34,089 nucleotides of DNA from Bordetella parapertussis. Lineage in GTDB: Bacteria > Pseudomonadota > Gammaproteobacteria > Burkholderiales > SG8-41. Position 1 is the stretch's first letter, and every line of letters starts with the position of its first letter. The DNA lies in the NCBI GenBank assembly GCA_945901405.1, contig CAMDLH010000055.1:1-34089 (forward strand). Direction: 5' to 3'. Positions 1 through 7,057 of this stretch are shown here, one piece after another. Position numbers and translations under genes: made by a program. Below the pieces are notes generated by a model. The model saw only the letters and a list, made by a program, of their open reading frames with translations. It was not told the origin of the DNA and did no database searches.

Positions 1-98
1 TCGCGCGCCGGTGCGGTTCTCGATCTAGCAAGTTCCTTGAGCGTCGTCCTTTGCTCTGGCGTCAACACAAGTTCAGCACGTTTTGTCTTTCCCGCCAT
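1..98 (-). CDS. IS630-family transposase, N-terminal fragment cut by the window edge
   Basis: The reverse strand gives 32 codons from an ATG at 98: MAGKTKRAELVLTPEQRTTL, then KELARSRTAPAR, running off the left end. This opening (a basic start, then an LTPEQRxxLxxLARSRTAPAR-type helix before the helix-turn-helix) is typical of IS630/Tc1-like transposases. Only the start of the DNA-binding part is visible; the DDE catalytic domain lies outside. Whether the element is complete cannot be told. I could not define its terminal inverted repeat in the 125 bases between this start and the next gene. Confidence 0.75.
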   Translation of the reverse strand, partial: MAGKTKRAELVLTPEQRTTLKELARSRTAPAR

Positions 99-223
99 GA
101 TCGCCCCCGTCAAGAGTTGCACAAAGATCATGGCTATTATAACCTATTGTGTAACTGTATTGATGGAACGATCTACTAGGTCACCCTGAAAATACCGGCC
201 CTGCAAGGGCTGCTTGCTACTCG

Positions 224-784
224 CTACTGCTGCGTCACACCTTCGATGTGAAACGGCTTGCCGTTGACTTCGATATGGCTGTGCAGCGGCACTGCCTGGG
301 TGATCAATCCTTCCGCAAAACATCCCGCCTTGGCGTTTTTGATCAGGTGCGCAAGTTTGTCCTGCGGTTCGTCACTGTCAACCGTCAGGTAAGTGGTAAT
401 ACCTTCCCAGCGGTTGAACACCGTGCCTTTTAAAACCGATCCGCCCAAATGTTTGCGCATCACCACACGGCATTTCGGGTTGCTGACTTTGAGCTTCATC
501 ATGTGCGCGTACCGCGCAACCTGAGTCAATAGTCAGAATCCGATCGACATCGCCAGATAAGTCATCGGCGACGGATAAGTATCCGTACCGCCTATGCGCG
601 CGGGCTCATCGCACCACACTTCAAATTTGCCGGACTTACTGCGTTTAAGCTGCAACTGGCCGGTAATCGTTTCGGTCAGAACATCGTTTTCGTTGGTGAT
701 GCCTGCGGCTGGAAGCTCGGGCTTGTCAATCAAGCGTTCTCCCGGCTTGTCGGACAAATCATCATTGCCTAAGGGTTTGTTCAT
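224..784 (-). CDS. OsmC-family protein with in-frame TGA at the catalytic cysteine position; probable selenoprotein
   Basis: Read with the TGA at 533-535 as selenocysteine, this is one 186-residue protein. The segments on either side of the TGA are in the same frame, so no frameshift is involved. The first 83 residues hold the OsmC N-terminal beta region (EPARIGGTDTYPSPMTYLAM). The TGA is residue 84, in SIGF-U-LLTQVARYA, where OsmC relatives have the first redox Cys at the start of the central helix. Residue 155, in AKAGCFAEGL, matches the second conserved Cys. OsmC/Ohr-type proteins reduce peroxides through such a Cys pair, and OsmC-like selenoproteins have been described from marine metagenomes. 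The start has a strong ribosome site (AGAGGAG, 4 bases before ATG). The alternative is a nonsense mutation in a pseudogene; the exact Cys position and the downstream hairpin argue against it. Confidence 0.8.
499..535 (-). other. Candidate bacterial SECIS hairpin just after the TGA of the OsmC-like gene
   Basis: On the minus-strand RNA, the UGA (535-533) is followed after 15 nt by a hairpin: GCGCG (517-513), loop GUA (512-510), CGCGC (509-505). A flanking U518-A504 pair extends it, and after a small internal loop a short lower stem may form (522-524 with 501-499). The apical loop begins 20 nt after UGA and its first base is G, which agrees with the bSECIS rule (loop about 16-37 nt from UGA with a G in its first two bases). 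Pairing was done by eye. SelB binding is inferred. Confidence 0.6.
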
Positions 785-1133
785 GGAACTCCTCTGGTTG
801 CGTTTTGGCGCAGTTGATGTTGTGTGAATTGGGCTGTTGAATACTACATGAGAATTATCGCGTTTGCTCCGCGTAATCTCGTTCGAAGTAAGTGAATGAG
901 CGACGACGCCGCTTCCGCAATTGAATTGTTGTTAGCAGACAATAGTCTAAACGTGCAACCGGTCGGTATGGCGCGTTCGAGGGATCGCAGAGCTGCCTTT
1001 CAACCACCCGGAGCGCCGAGCGGCAGGTGTACGCAGCGTTGCGGACTTTGGCGGATCGACGTGCCAACGGCAGCAATGGCCGACAAGCAGTCACAGCCGG
1101 AAATCACCTTGTCCGTCGAGCGTGAAGCCGGGC
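785..1133. other. Intergenic stretch without a supported gene
   Basis: This 349-base gap lies upstream of the OsmC-like gene and downstream of the ModA-like gene. Two open frames (855-1094 minus, 896-1168 plus) overlap each other, have arginine-rich, low-complexity translations and resemble no family I know. The final bases before 785 carry the ribosome site of the OsmC-like gene. I see no tRNA, terminator or clear inverted repeat. It may be decayed coding or mobile DNA. Confidence 0.5.
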
Positions 1134-1913
1134 CTACTGCCCTGCAGGCTCCATGCCCTTCGCCTTGAACACTGCGACAGCCTCGGGTGAACGCAGGAAT
1201 TTATTCAGCGCGTTCGCGGCATTGACTTCACTGGAACTACCCATGATCGCCGCCGCGAAGACGGTGGACGACTGAAGATCACCTGGCAGCGGCCCGATGA
1301 TATCGATGCCCGGCACGTTGAACAGCAACTGATATTGAATCACGCCGATCTCGGCATCGCCCTTCGCCACAAACGTGCCCACCGCGCCGGTATTGGGCGC
1401 GTAGACTGTTTTGGATTTCATCTCGCTGGTGATGCCCAGGCGGTCAATCACCTTGGCAAAGTGAATGCCGCTCGCGCCGCCATCGGCTGGATTCAGATAC
1501 GTTACCGATTTCGCGGCAAGCAATGTTTTCTTCAATGCATCGGGCGAGGAGATGCCGGGTGGGGCCGCGCCTTTCTTCACCGCCACGCTGATTCCCGTGC
1601 TGGCGAGCGCCGCCACGTTGTTCGCGGCAACCTTGCCGCTCTTGATGGGGCCATCGATTCCACCGCGCCGCGCAATGACGACATCGACTACTTCGCCATC
1701 CTGCGCACGTTTCGCCACGGCGTCCCCGGTCGCGAAGGCCACTGTCAACTTGTGCTCGCTCGCGCGCTCGAACTTGGGCGCGAGATCCTCGATCACGGAC
1801 TGAATTCCGTTGGCCACCAGAATTTTCAGTTCGGCGGATTGCGCCGCGCTGGCCACCGCAAGCAGCGATACGAGCATGATATTCGACAGTACCGCTGACA
1901 GACGTGACTTCAT
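1134..1913 (-). CDS. ModA-like periplasmic substrate-binding protein
   Basis: The 259-residue product has a signal peptide (residues 1 to about 27, hydrophobic core IMLVSLLAVASA) and a mature start AELKILVANG. This is the type-2 periplasmic binding fold seen in ModA and related extracellular solute-binding proteins. Further family-like segments are LAPKFERASEHKLTVAFATGDA near residue 50 (an oxyanion-loop region) and the PADGGASGIHF segment in the middle. The start at 1913 rather than further upstream is chosen because AAGGGG lies 8 bases before it and the signal peptide begins there. The gene follows a Bug gene by 47 bases on the same strand. No modB or modC permease is adjacent, so the ligand is unknown; organic-acid or oxyanion binding are both possible. 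Confidence 0.85.
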   Translation of the reverse strand: MKSRLSAVLSNIMLVSLLAVASAAQSAELKILVANGIQSVIEDLAPKFERASEHKLTVAFATGDAVAKRAQDGEVVDVVIARRGGIDGPIKSGKVAANNVAALASTGISVAVKKGAAPPGISSPDALKKTLLAAKSVTYLNPADGGASGIHFAKVIDRLGITSEMKSKTVYAPNTGAVGTFVAKGDAEIGVIQYQLLFNVPGIDIIGPLPGDLQSSTVFAAAIMGSSSEVNAANALNKFLRSPEAVAVFKAKGMEPAGQ

Positions 1914-1960
1914 TGCATTCCCCTTTGGGTAATTTGGATAACGTACTCCGCGAACAGTAT

Positions 1961-2938
1961 TTATTCTATTCGGATACCCGCCGCCTTGATGACCTTTGCC
2001 CACTTGATGCGCTCGCTCTGAATGAACGCGGTGAATTCGGCGGGGCTGTTGCTGGCCGTGGCTTCGAGGCTGTTGTTCAGATAGGCGCTTTTTACGTCCG
2101 GCAGCGCGAGGATGCGCACGGTTTCGGCGTGCAGTTTATTGATGGCCGGCGCGGGAGTACCGGCGGTGGTGAGCAGTCCGAACCATCCAGCCACGTCGTA
2201 GCCGGGCACGCCCGCCTCGCTGATAGTGGGAACGCCAGGCAGCGTGGGGTCGCGCGTGGCGGTGCTCACGGCGAGCAGCCGCAGACGCCCCGCCTTGATA
2301 TGCGGCAGCAGCGGGCCGGCGGTGGCGATTGCAAGCTCGATGCGCGCGGCGAGCAGATCGACCGTGTATTGCGTGCTGCCCTTGTACGGCACGTGCACGA
2401 TGTCGACACCCGCCAGCGATTTAAACAACTCCCCGGCAAGATGCGGCGAACTGCCGATGCCGGGTGACGGATAGCGCAGTTGCCCCGGCTTGGCGCGCGC
2501 CAGATCGATCAGCTCCTTAACTGATTTCACCGGCAGCGATAACGTCACCGCCAGCAGCAGATTGCTGGTGGCCGTGAGCGTGACCGGCGCGAATGCTCTC
2601 TGGCTGTCATACGGCAGATTTTTGATGAGGCTAGGATTGATGGCGTTGGGCCCGGCCGCGCCGATGAGCAGCGTGTGCCCATCCGGCGTGGCTTTCGCGA
2701 CGATCTCGGCGGCGATGCCGCCGCCAGCGCCGCTGCGATTGTCCACCACCACCGGCTGGCCCCAAGCCTCATTCAGTTTGGCGGCAATCGGGCGCGCAAT
2801 GATATCGGTGACGCTGCCCGCCGGGAACGGCGTGACTATGCGAATGGGCTTTTGCGGATACTCGGCGGCGCCCGCTTGCGAACACGCGACCACGATCAAC
2901 GCAAGCGCGCGCTTCGCCATCGCCATCACCATCACCAT
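1961..2938 (-). CDS. Bug/TctC-family tripartite tricarboxylate-type solute-binding protein
   Basis: Bug proteins are periplasmic receptors that bind carboxylates or amides and, in the few studied cases, deliver them to a TctAB membrane pair or act as sensors. This 325-residue copy shows the family order: signal peptide (about 1-24), EYPQKPIRIVTPFPAG, then TDIIARPIAAKL, NRSGAGGGIAAE, ATPDGHTLL, LPYDSQRAFAPVT, VKSVKELIDLARAKPGQLRY, HVPYKG, PTISEAGVPGYDV and a C-terminal WAKVIKAAGI. Its ATG overlaps the stop of the preceding carboxymuconolactone-decarboxylase-like gene (TAATG), so the two are probably translationally coupled. The first eight codons alternate ATG-GTG-ATG-GTG-ATG-GCG-ATG-GCG, so the true start could be any of four ATGs. 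Confidence 0.95.
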   Translation of the reverse strand: MVMVMAMAKRALALIVVACSQAGAAEYPQKPIRIVTPFPAGSVTDIIARPIAAKLNEAWGQPVVVDNRSGAGGGIAAEIVAKATPDGHTLLIGAAGPNAINPSLIKNLPYDSQRAFAPVTLTATSNLLLAVTLSLPVKSVKELIDLARAKPGQLRYPSPGIGSSPHLAGELFKSLAGVDIVHVPYKGSTQYTVDLLAARIELAIATAGPLLPHIKAGRLRLLAVSTATRDPTLPGVPTISEAGVPGYDVAGWFGLLTTAGTPAPAINKLHAETVRILALPDVKSAYLNNSLEATASNSPAEFTAFIQSERIKWAKVIKAAGIRIE

Positions 2939-3543
2939 TACTTGAGCGCCGGCAACGGCGGCGCCACGCCTCCAGCCAGCGGCTGTTGCGCGACATTGAG
3001 CACCATCGCCAGCATCGTGTAGTAACCCGTGATGCCGATGAGATCGACCACGCCGCGCTCGCCGAATTTATCCGCCACCGCCTTGAAGGTGGGGTCGCTG
3101 ACTTTCCTGGTCTCGTGCAATTCGGTGCAGAATTGATACACGATCGCTTCGTCTTCCTGCATCGTGGCGGGGCGCTTGCCTTGGGCCAAGTCATTCGCCA
3201 CCGCCGGGTCGAGGCCGGCCTTCAGCGCCAGCGGCTGATGCGCCAGCCACTCGACCTGCGCATCCCATTGGCGCGCGGTCACCATGATGGCGAATTCGCT
3301 AAGCCGCGCCGGCAGCGCGCTGCTGTAACGCAGATAAGCGCCGACCTGTTGCGTGCGGCTCATCAAATCCGGGCTGCGCAGCAACACGATGTTCGGCCCC
3401 GACGTGCTCATCTTGCCGCGCGGGCCGCTAGCGAGTTCACGCGCGGCGTTCAATTGCGCCTCGCTCATTTCGCTTTCGGGCAGCGGGCCGAAACGGGGTG
3501 TTCCTGCATTGGGCAGAGCGGCAAAACTGGAAGTGGAACTCAT
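2938..3543 (-). CDS. Carboxymuconolactone decarboxylase-family protein, cytoplasmic paralogue
   Basis: The 201-residue product belongs to the CMD/AhpD-like fold. The helix with RLSEFAIMVTARQWDAQVEW, followed by the H of LAHQPLALKAGL, carries the family's catalytic-region layout, and the C-terminal part has KFGERGVVDLIGITGYYTML. The CxxC pair of AhpD peroxidase-type members is absent: the positions are occupied by W and other residues. A decarboxylase, lactonase or hydratase-like role is therefore more likely than alkylhydroperoxidase activity. No signal peptide is present. The start has an excellent AGGAGG 8 bases upstream. Its closest relative in the window is the next gene upstream, so the pair arose by tandem duplication. 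Confidence 0.9.
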   Translation of the reverse strand: MSSTSSFAALPNAGTPRFGPLPESEMSEAQLNAARELASGPRGKMSTSGPNIVLLRSPDLMSRTQQVGAYLRYSSALPARLSEFAIMVTARQWDAQVEWLAHQPLALKAGLDPAVANDLAQGKRPATMQEDEAIVYQFCTELHETRKVSDPTFKAVADKFGERGVVDLIGITGYYTMLAMVLNVAQQPLAGGVAPPLPALK

Positions 3544-3588
3544 AGCGGTAATCCTCCTTGATGATTTAAGTGAAGGCGCGCAGTGCCG

Positions 3589-4218
3589 CTACTTCAACAC
3601 CGGCAACGGCGGCGGTGCGTTGTTAGGCAATGGCTGCTGCGCGACATTCAGCACCATCGCCAGCATGGTGTAGTAGCCGTTCACGGCGATGAGATCAATC
3701 ACGCCGCGCTCGCCGAATTTATCCAGCATGGCCTTGTACGTGGCATCGCTGACTCTCTTGGTCTCGTGCATTTCCTTGCTGAATTGATAGATGATCGCCT
3801 CATCGTCCTTCATGCCCGTGGGGCGCACGCCGCGTGCCAGATCGTCGGCCACCGCCGGATCGAGGCCGGCCTTCAGCGCCAGCGGATGATGCACAAACCA
3901 CTCGATCTGCGCGTTCCACTGCCGCGCGGTTATCAATATGGCGAATTCGTTCAGCCGCAGCGGCAGCGAGCTGTTGTAGCGCAGATACTCGCCCACGCGC
4001 TGCGTGCGGCTTGCCAACTCAGGGCTGCGCAAAAACAAAGCCGATGGCCCGTCGGGATTAAACCGCCCGCGAGGGCTGCTGGCCATTTCACGCACAACCT
4101 TGAGCTGCGCCTCGCTCATTTCGCTCTCGGTCAGCGGCTTGAAACGCGGCGTTTGCGCATGCGCCGGTGAAATTGCAAACGCCAGCAGGCAAGCGGCGGT
4201 GATGGAAGTAATATTCAT
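3589..4218 (-). CDS. Carboxymuconolactone decarboxylase-family protein with signal peptide
   Basis: This 209-residue paralogue of the gene at 2938-3543 shares long segments with it: LTESEMSEAQL, RLNEFAILITARQWNAQIEW, HPLALKAGLDPAVADDLA, KFGERGVIDLIAVNGYYTML and NVAQQPL near the end. Unlike its neighbour it begins with a clear signal peptide (ITAACLLAFAISPAHAQ, cleavage about residue 22), so it should act in the periplasm. The start at 4218 is set by GGGAGA 7 bases upstream and by the signal peptide. A longer in-frame opening upstream overlaps the next gene and has no homology. It also lacks a CxxC motif. It sits 26 bases after an SBP gene in the same operon-like series. Confidence 0.9.
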   Translation of the reverse strand: MNITSITAACLLAFAISPAHAQTPRFKPLTESEMSEAQLKVVREMASSPRGRFNPDGPSALFLRSPELASRTQRVGEYLRYNSSLPLRLNEFAILITARQWNAQIEWFVHHPLALKAGLDPAVADDLARGVRPTGMKDDEAIIYQFSKEMHETKRVSDATYKAMLDKFGERGVIDLIAVNGYYTMLAMVLNVAQQPLPNNAPPPLPVLK

Positions 4219-4244
4219 AACAGTTCTCCCTGGGATGCGGCTCA

Positions 4245-4970
4245 TCAATTCGGCGCGGCGCGCACGCCTCTCAGCCCCGCGTTGCCGATGGCTTTTTGCA
4301 CGATGCCGGCGGCTTTTGCTTCGTTGACCAGTTGCGTGAGCCTCGCTTTTGCCTCGGGCGACCAGCCTTTCGCGGTGGATATCGCAAACGCAACCGTGTC
4401 GAATGTACCGATGATTTTTGATCCCGGCAAATTGTTCGCGATTCTCGTCACGCTGTCGATGCCGGTCGCGTAGAGATCGATCTTGCCCTCGCGCAGCATT
4501 TGCGTCGCCGTGTCGGCGTCGCCGGGCAGGCGCACCAGTTCCGCGGCTTTCAGGCGCGGGGTCAGGAACGCGTCCGCCGACGCATTGCGCGGCACGCCGA
4601 TCTTCACGCCCGCGCGATCCACCTCGCCCGGCCCGGCGAACTCGCGCCCCGGCGCGGCGACATACACATAGTCGATCAGAATTACATCGGGCATGAAATC
4701 GACGCGCCGTGCGGCGAGCGGGTTTCGTCCGGTGACGATGATGTCCCATTCGCCCGCGCCGAAGCTCGCGGTGTAAGCCGCCGCGCCCGAGTAGACCAGC
4801 GGCTCGAACGGCACGCCGAGTTTTGCCGCGATGAATTTGCCAAGATCGGCGGCGATGCCGCTGGCGCTGCCGTCTGCCGCGCGCGCATACAAGGTCGCGT
4901 TCGAGCCGTTAATGCCGAGCCGCAGTTTTCCGGTTGGTGCGATTGCGGCGTTTACGTTTGTTTGAGCCAT
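4245..4970 (-). CDS. Amino-acid-type (SBP_bac_3) substrate-binding protein without visible signal peptide
   Basis: The 241-residue product matches the polar-amino-acid SBP family: GKLRLGINGSNATLY at the mature-like N-terminus, the GIAADLGKFIAAKLGVPFEP segment, GEWDIIVTGRNPLAARRVDF, and AGVKIGVPRNASADAFLTPRL at the hinge. It begins MAQTNVNAAIAPTG with no hydrophobic leader, so export by Sec is not evident. No upstream start in frame supplies one, because the upstream DNA is an AT-rich repeat after the preceding Bug gene's stop. It may work in the cytoplasm, as some stand-alone catabolic-cluster SBP relatives appear to, or have lost its leader. The nearby repeat at 4985-5017 occupies its promoter or leader region. 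Confidence 0.85.
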   Translation of the reverse strand: MAQTNVNAAIAPTGKLRLGINGSNATLYARAADGSASGIAADLGKFIAAKLGVPFEPLVYSGAAAYTASFGAGEWDIIVTGRNPLAARRVDFMPDVILIDYVYVAAPGREFAGPGEVDRAGVKIGVPRNASADAFLTPRLKAAELVRLPGDADTATQMLREGKIDLYATGIDSVTRIANNLPGSKIIGTFDTVAFAISTAKGWSPEAKARLTQLVNEAKAAGIVQKAIGNAGLRGVRAAPN

Positions 4971-4984
4971 GGCGATTGTTGTTT

Positions 4985-5017
4985 AAAAAATATCAATAAA
5001 AACAATTACTTACGTAC
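4985..5017 (-). repeat. AT-rich intergenic repeat, copy A of seven
   Basis: On the minus strand it reads GTACGTAAGTAATTG then TTTTTATTGATATTTTTT. The invariant 9-base core TTGTTTTTA is at 5005-4997. It starts 6 bases after the TAG stop of the Bug gene at 5024-6013 and ends 14 bases before the ATG of the SBP gene at 4970, filling almost the whole gap. It is closest to copy G (32727-32759). Confidence 0.75.
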
Positions 5018-5023
5018 GATCCA

Positions 5024-6013
5024 CTAATCAGCTCGAATGCCCGCGTCGCGAATCACCTTGGCCCACTTCGGAATCTCGGACTTGATGACCGCGGCGAATT
5101 CATCAGGTGTGCCGCCGATGGTTTCGAAACCAAGGTCGGCGAATTTCGTGCGTAATTCTGGCAGCGCGAGTGTCTTCACGGTTTCGAGATGAATCTTGCG
5201 CACAATCGCCGCCGGCGTTTTCACCGGCGCGAGAAAGCCGAGCCACACCGTCACCTCGAAACCCGGATAACCGGATTCGGCGATGGTCGGCAACTCGGGT
5301 GCCGCGGGCGAGCGCCGCAAGCCGGTCACCGCAAGCACGCGCAACTTGTCGTCGCGCGCCAGCGGCAACACCACCACGGTGTTGCCGAATGTCATGGTGA
5401 CGCGCCCGCCGAGCAGATCGGGGATCGCCGCCACCGTGCCCTTGTACGGAATGTGCCGGATGTCGAGGCCCGCAACCGACTTGAACAACTCCGCCGCCAG
5501 ATGCGGCGCGCTGCCGCTGCCGGCGGACGCAAACGTAAGCGCGCCCGGCTGTGTGCGCGCCAGCGCGATCAACTCCTTCACGCTCTTCGCGGGCGCCGCG
5601 TTGTGCACGGCGAGCACATACGGCGACACCGAAACCTGCGACACCGGCGCGAAATCCTTCACCGGATCATAGCTGAGCTTCGACAGACTGGGATTGGTCA
5701 CCAGCGGCGCCGAACTCGACAACCCGAGCGTGTAACCATCGGGCGTCGCCTTCGCCACGCGGTCCGCGCCTATGCTCCCCGCCGCACCCGCGGCGTTGTC
5801 GATCACCACCGGCTTGCCCCACGTATCGGCGAACTTTTGCCCGAGCAGACGCGCGGCAATGTCGGTCGGCCCGCCCGCCGGAAAACCAACCACCAGACGA
5901 ATCGGCTTTTCAGGGTAGCTTGATTGCGCGGACGCGTTGCCCATGATCAGCAGCGCATGCAAACCAAGCGCCAGATTCATGGGCCACGAAAACCCGCGCC
6001 GAAACTCTACCAT
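5024..6013 (-). CDS. Bug/TctC-family solute-binding protein
   Basis: The product has 329 residues. The leader runs to about residue 30 (ALGLHALLIMGNASAQ) and the mature part begins SSYPEKPIRLVVGFPAGGPT. Other diagnostic segments are IGADRVAKATPDGYTLGL, SYDPVKDFAPVSQ, VKELIALARTQPGALTFASA, HIPYKG and PTIAESGYPGFEV. The annotated ATG lies 4 bases after the stop of the upstream Bug gene; a second ATG at 5980 (codon 12) begins directly at the leader and is an equally good start. It forms a compact pair with the gene at 6018-6986. Sequence divergence between the two indicates old paralogues, not a recent duplication. Confidence 0.95.
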   Translation of the reverse strand: MVEFRRGFSWPMNLALGLHALLIMGNASAQSSYPEKPIRLVVGFPAGGPTDIAARLLGQKFADTWGKPVVIDNAAGAAGSIGADRVAKATPDGYTLGLSSSAPLVTNPSLSKLSYDPVKDFAPVSQVSVSPYVLAVHNAAPAKSVKELIALARTQPGALTFASAGSGSAPHLAAELFKSVAGLDIRHIPYKGTVAAIPDLLGGRVTMTFGNTVVVLPLARDDKLRVLAVTGLRRSPAAPELPTIAESGYPGFEVTVWLGFLAPVKTPAAIVRKIHLETVKTLALPELRTKFADLGFETIGGTPDEFAAVIKSEIPKWAKVIRDAGIRAD

Positions 6014-6017
6014 GCGA

Positions 6018-6986
6018 TCAGTCTTCCCTGATACCCGCTTCGTTGATCACCTTGCTCATGCGCGCGACGTCGGCCTTGATCGCCGCCGCGAATGCCTCGG
6101 GCGTACTGCCAACCACCTCCACGCCGGCGGTGAGAAAAAGCTCCTTGATGTCGGGCCGATTCAACGCGCGCACGATTTCGCGATTCAGCTGTGCAATGAT
6201 CGCGGCCGATGTTTTTGCCGGCGCGAACACGCCATAGATCGACAATGATTCGTAGCCCGGCAGCCCCGCCGACGCCACGGTGGGCAGGCCCGGCGCCAAT
6301 GTGGTGGGCTGCGCGCTGGTCACCGCCAGCGCGCGCAATCTGCCCGAGCCGGTGTGCGGCGCCACCGTGCCCGCAGTGGCGAACATCACCTGTATCTGCC
6401 CGGCGATCAGATCATTGATCGCCGGCGCGTTGCCGCGGTACGTGACGCGCACGATGTTCACTTTCGCCATCGACTTGAACAACTCGGCGGCAACATGCGT
6501 GGTTGCGCCCGAGCCGCCCGACCCGTAGTTAAGCTGCCCAGGTTTGGCGCGGGCGATGTCGATGAGGTCCTTGACCGACTTTACCGGCAGTGAAGGATGC
6601 ACCACCAGCGTACTGGGCGAGCGCGCCGCCCAGGTGATTGGCGCAAAATCGCGCGCCATGTCGTAGGGAATGTTTTTTTTCAGCAGCGGAATAATCCAGA
6701 TATTGCTGGCGTACACCAGCAGCGTGTAGCCGTCCGCCGGCGCACGCGCGACGATTTCGGCGGCGATGATGCCGCCCGCGCCGCCGCGATTGTCCACGAT
6801 CAACTGCTGCCCCATGCTGTCGCCGATGCCGCGCACGATGGCGCGCGCGGCGAGATCGTTGCCGCCGCCGGCCTCGGCGGTGACCACGCGTATCGTCTTC
6901 GCCGGGTACTGCTGCGCAAGTGCCGCGGATGCACCCAGCGCGGCGGCGATGTAAATCAACAAAACGGTTTGCAGTGGTTTTTTCAT
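6018..6986 (-). CDS. Bug/TctC-family solute-binding protein
   Basis: A 322-residue protein with a textbook leader (MKK, then TVLLIYIAAALGASAALAQ; cleavage near residue 25). Family segments include VVTAEAGGGNDLAARAIVRG, VDNRGGAGGIIAAEIVARAP, NIPYDMARDFAPITWAA, LPVKSVKDLIDIARAKPGQL and LPTVASAGLPGYESL. It is the first of a two-gene unit with the Bug gene 4 bases downstream. The ligand cannot be inferred. The 71-base gap to the next upstream Bug gene holds no clear terminator. Confidence 0.95.
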   Translation of the reverse strand: MKKPLQTVLLIYIAAALGASAALAQQYPAKTIRVVTAEAGGGNDLAARAIVRGIGDSMGQQLIVDNRGGAGGIIAAEIVARAPADGYTLLVYASNIWIIPLLKKNIPYDMARDFAPITWAARSPSTLVVHPSLPVKSVKDLIDIARAKPGQLNYGSGGSGATTHVAAELFKSMAKVNIVRVTYRGNAPAINDLIAGQIQVMFATAGTVAPHTGSGRLRALAVTSAQPTTLAPGLPTVASAGLPGYESLSIYGVFAPAKTSAAIIAQLNREIVRALNRPDIKELFLTAGVEVVGSTPEAFAAAIKADVARMSKVINEAGIRED

Positions 6987-7057
6987 AACATCGTTTCAGT
7001 GGATGCAATTCGTTTATTGCACTCGCATTCTCGTGCGCGAGTTCAAGCCACACCGCG

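Noticed and set aside
533..784. Two separate small genes (533-784 and 224-529) instead of one OsmC gene
   Set aside because: Both parts are in the same frame, separated only by TGA and two codons, and together form one OsmC domain. The second has no ribosome site of its own.
896..1168. A 90-residue plus-strand gene
   Set aside because: It runs into the 3' end of the ModA-like gene, has no ribosome site and no homology that I recognise.
2917..2938. A His-tag-like run of CAC/CAT codons on the plus strand, suggesting vector DNA
   Set aside because: It is the reverse complement of the alternating ATG/GTG codons at the start of a Bug gene; no other vector sequence is present.
3589..4749. A 386-residue start for the second CMD gene
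   Set aside because: The extra N-terminal part overlaps the SBP gene, is arginine-rich, and hides a good signal peptide and ribosome site at 4218.
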